From NCBI RefSeq assembly GCF_019578655.1, contig NC_063265.1, positions 8,466,501 to 8,530,500 on the forward strand: a DNA stretch of 64,000 nucleotides, in the 5' to 3' direction. Each line of letters opens with the position of its first letter. The first letter of the stretch is position 1. The position numbers were made by a program, and so were the translations under genes. Below, piece by piece: positions 61,802-64,000 of this stretch. The stretch is from Ricinus communis. Taxonomy: Eukaryota; Streptophyta; Magnoliopsida; Malpighiales; Euphorbiaceae. The notes beneath the pieces are model-generated. The model was not told the origin of the DNA and searched no databases. It saw only the letters and a program-made list of their open reading frames with translations.

Positions 61802-64000
61802 AATTATTCTAATTTGAATTTTTCTATTTTCATTTTGATCCCTATTCTCGATTCTTCAACGGCACGGATCCGTGAATCCTGATAAAAACAAATGGTTCAA
61901 ATTTAAACAAAAAAGAGTTGCACGTTACAGGTGAACAGGTAATTGAAAATCTCCACACGTAAGTAGAAGGCAATGATACGAAGATGACCTGCACCGGATT
62001 CTCGTTGACGTTCTTCTAATAAACTAAGAAAAAATAAATCTAATTTTGGTCCCCCTTCTAATTCACTGCCAAAATCTAATTATCTTTAATTAATTTAAGT
62101 CAATTGGCTGCTTACCAAATATTTTATATATGCATTCTTTTTCTCTTCTATTATTCTGATATTTGATTAAGACATCATATATTATTAATTTTATGGACTG
62201 ATTATTGCAACTTGCGGCTGAAATGAATTAATTGATAATTTTTTTTTTATTTTATTATAACGGTTACCTTTTAATAATTTATTTAAATTAAAAAATATTT
62301 AACAGAATTAATTATAAGAAAAATAGTTAAATTAGATTAATTTTTTATTCTATAGACATTTTAGAATTTATTATATTTATTTCAATATAAGAATAAAATA
62401 AAAAAAATATTATATTAGATTTATAATTTATAAAAATAATTAATAATTAAATTTTTTATTTAAAAAATAATTATTATAATGAAATGAAGAAAATAATAAT
62501 TAGTAAACCTGATTTTGAATTTGGATGAAGACATTAATTAAGCTTTTTGATGTTACGTACAGTCATTAATTCATGGTGCTATCTGTTTCTTATGAAGCAT
62601 TAAATTGGACAACTCCATTAAAATTATATTATTCATTTGAAATAAGTTTGAGTGTTAGATATTTTGAACGAATTTAAGTCTGAGTTTGCATTAATATTTA
62701 TTTTATTTTATTTTTCTTATGTTTATTATACAAATTAAAATAAGTAAAAATAAAAAATTACTAATATTTGAAACTAATTGAAAATATACCAAAAAAAGTA
62801 ATAAATTAAACAAAATATTTTAGTTTTTCTAATAATATCTTTTTTCTAATAAAAAATTAAAACTATTATCATATATTTAAGCACACAAAAAAAAAAAAAG
62901 AAACTGGATAGAAATGCTTTACTTTATTGAAAATAAAATAAAAATACTTTTTTTTTTAATAAAATAGATACATAAAACTATTATCAGATATTTAAACATA
63001 AAATTAGATAAAATACCTTATTTCACCGAAACTAAAATAGAAAATATCATTTTTTAATAAAAAAATTTAAAACTATTATCATTATCTAAACATAAGAAAA
63101 TTAAAAGAAACTTAATTTTTATTTTTATTATTAATAACAAAAGGTATATATCTTATGTATTATTATTAATAACATATTATCTATAATGAATACCAAGCCA
63201 ATATTTGTCATTTGAAATTCAATTTAAATTTTTAATGAGTTTAGTAATAAAATTATATTCAAATTATTATATTTATTGAACAAATTCGACCAGATTAAAA
63301 AAGAGTCAAACTCAAACTATTTAAATCTTTTATACATTTAATTTCATATTTCAATCTAATTTGCATTCGAATTAGATAAAATTACAACATTACTGAAAAA
63401 GAAAAGAAAATGGTAATTATAAATGCATGTTTCTATTGTCAATATATACGTACTTATCGCAGTAAAAAATAGGCTTTCCCCGTTATATAAGAACTCTTTT
63501 TATAATTCATATAATTCAATTTTTTTAATAATTTATGAAACATATTCTTTCTTCGAGCTTCAAGAGACTCGAGTCTTAAAACTCCTTCTAATTCTAAAGT
63601 AGGCTAAGCCCTAAACACAAGATAACAAGAATTTGAATTTGCTATAAACTAAGGATGTGTCCGCATTAATGAATAATTTCAGTTACTAATTGGATATTAA
63701 AAACAAAACAGTACTCAGATACGATAGGAATGAATTAAATTCACGTATAGATCTAAATTCTTTTTAAATATATATTTTCAGTATATATATATATATAGAA
63801 TTAATTCAGAATATACATATTTTATAATTTCTCCTAAATATATTTAATTATTTATGTATCAGCGTCCGTATCTTTTTCAGACAAAGTGAATCACGTATGG
63901 TTATATTCAACATGCAGATATTATATCATTGCTGATGCAGAGTAAGCAATTGATTATTTCCCAATTATGGCTTACCCCCTCTCTCATCATTTTGATTTTT
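61413..64000. other. Gene-free AT-rich region to the window end
   Basis: No coding region, RNA gene or recognised element apart from the right arm of the inverted repeat at 61772-61801. Confidence 0.65.

Overview
The window is nuclear DNA from a dicot plant. It is very AT-rich and spliceosomal introns interrupt most genes. It holds plant-specific families (NAC, class A1 HSF, EXORDIUM, PR-10/norcoclaurine-synthase-like), a nuclear tRNA-His, and typical plant mobile DNA (Ty1-copia, a Ty3/gypsy-type solo LTR, an endogenous pararetrovirus, MITE-like repeats). The species cannot be fixed from the sequence. The gene content would suit a woody or semi-woody rosid such as a Euphorbiaceae member, but that is an impression only. 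Exon boundaries below come from reading GT/AG sites and frame continuity by eye. In every host gene the inferred exons join in frame without an internal stop.

Layout. 0-6 kb: two diverged tandem NAC genes on the minus strand with the same four-exon structure. Between them lie a heat-shock-element cluster, a MITE-like repeat and a second repeat with long inverted arms. 6-12.5 kb: gene-free AT-rich DNA. 12.5-17.2 kb: a complete class A1 heat stress transcription factor on the minus strand, with a 3.2 kb intron carrying a G-quadruplex motif. 19.2-21.85 kb: a 2.63 kb solo LTR with a perfect 5-bp target duplication. 21.9-29.0 kb: a decayed endogenous caulimovirid (minus strand) with movement, capsid/zinc-finger, protease, RT, RNase H and a C-terminal ORF. 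It keeps its promoter with a duplicated 77-bp block. Its distal edge is a mosaic of short pieces copied from three other places in the same element.

29.5-33.3 kb: a 12-exon plastid-targeted protein kinase-like gene (probable pseudokinase), followed by tRNA-His(GUG) on the opposite strand. 34.5-39.8 kb: a GNAT acetyltransferase resembling MCC1/NAA60 with a long intron-containing 5' leader. 40.8-42.0 kb: an EXORDIUM-like secreted protein. 42.6-45.6 kb: a divergent pair, transcription elongation factor ELF1 (minus) and THO complex subunit 7 (plus), both acting on nascent mRNA. 47.0-51.6 kb: tandem PR-10/norcoclaurine-synthase-like genes. 51.9-56.8 kb: a complete but decayed Ty1-copia element with both LTRs, PBS and PPT. 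57-64 kb: gene-free AT-rich DNA containing a second copy of the MITE-like repeat from 1.9 kb.

I found no CRISPR, operon, rRNA or other prokaryotic-type system. The most unusual structures are the mosaic end and duplicated promoter block of the pararetrovirus, the HQS-type pseudokinase, and the heat-shock-element cluster upstream of NAC gene 1.
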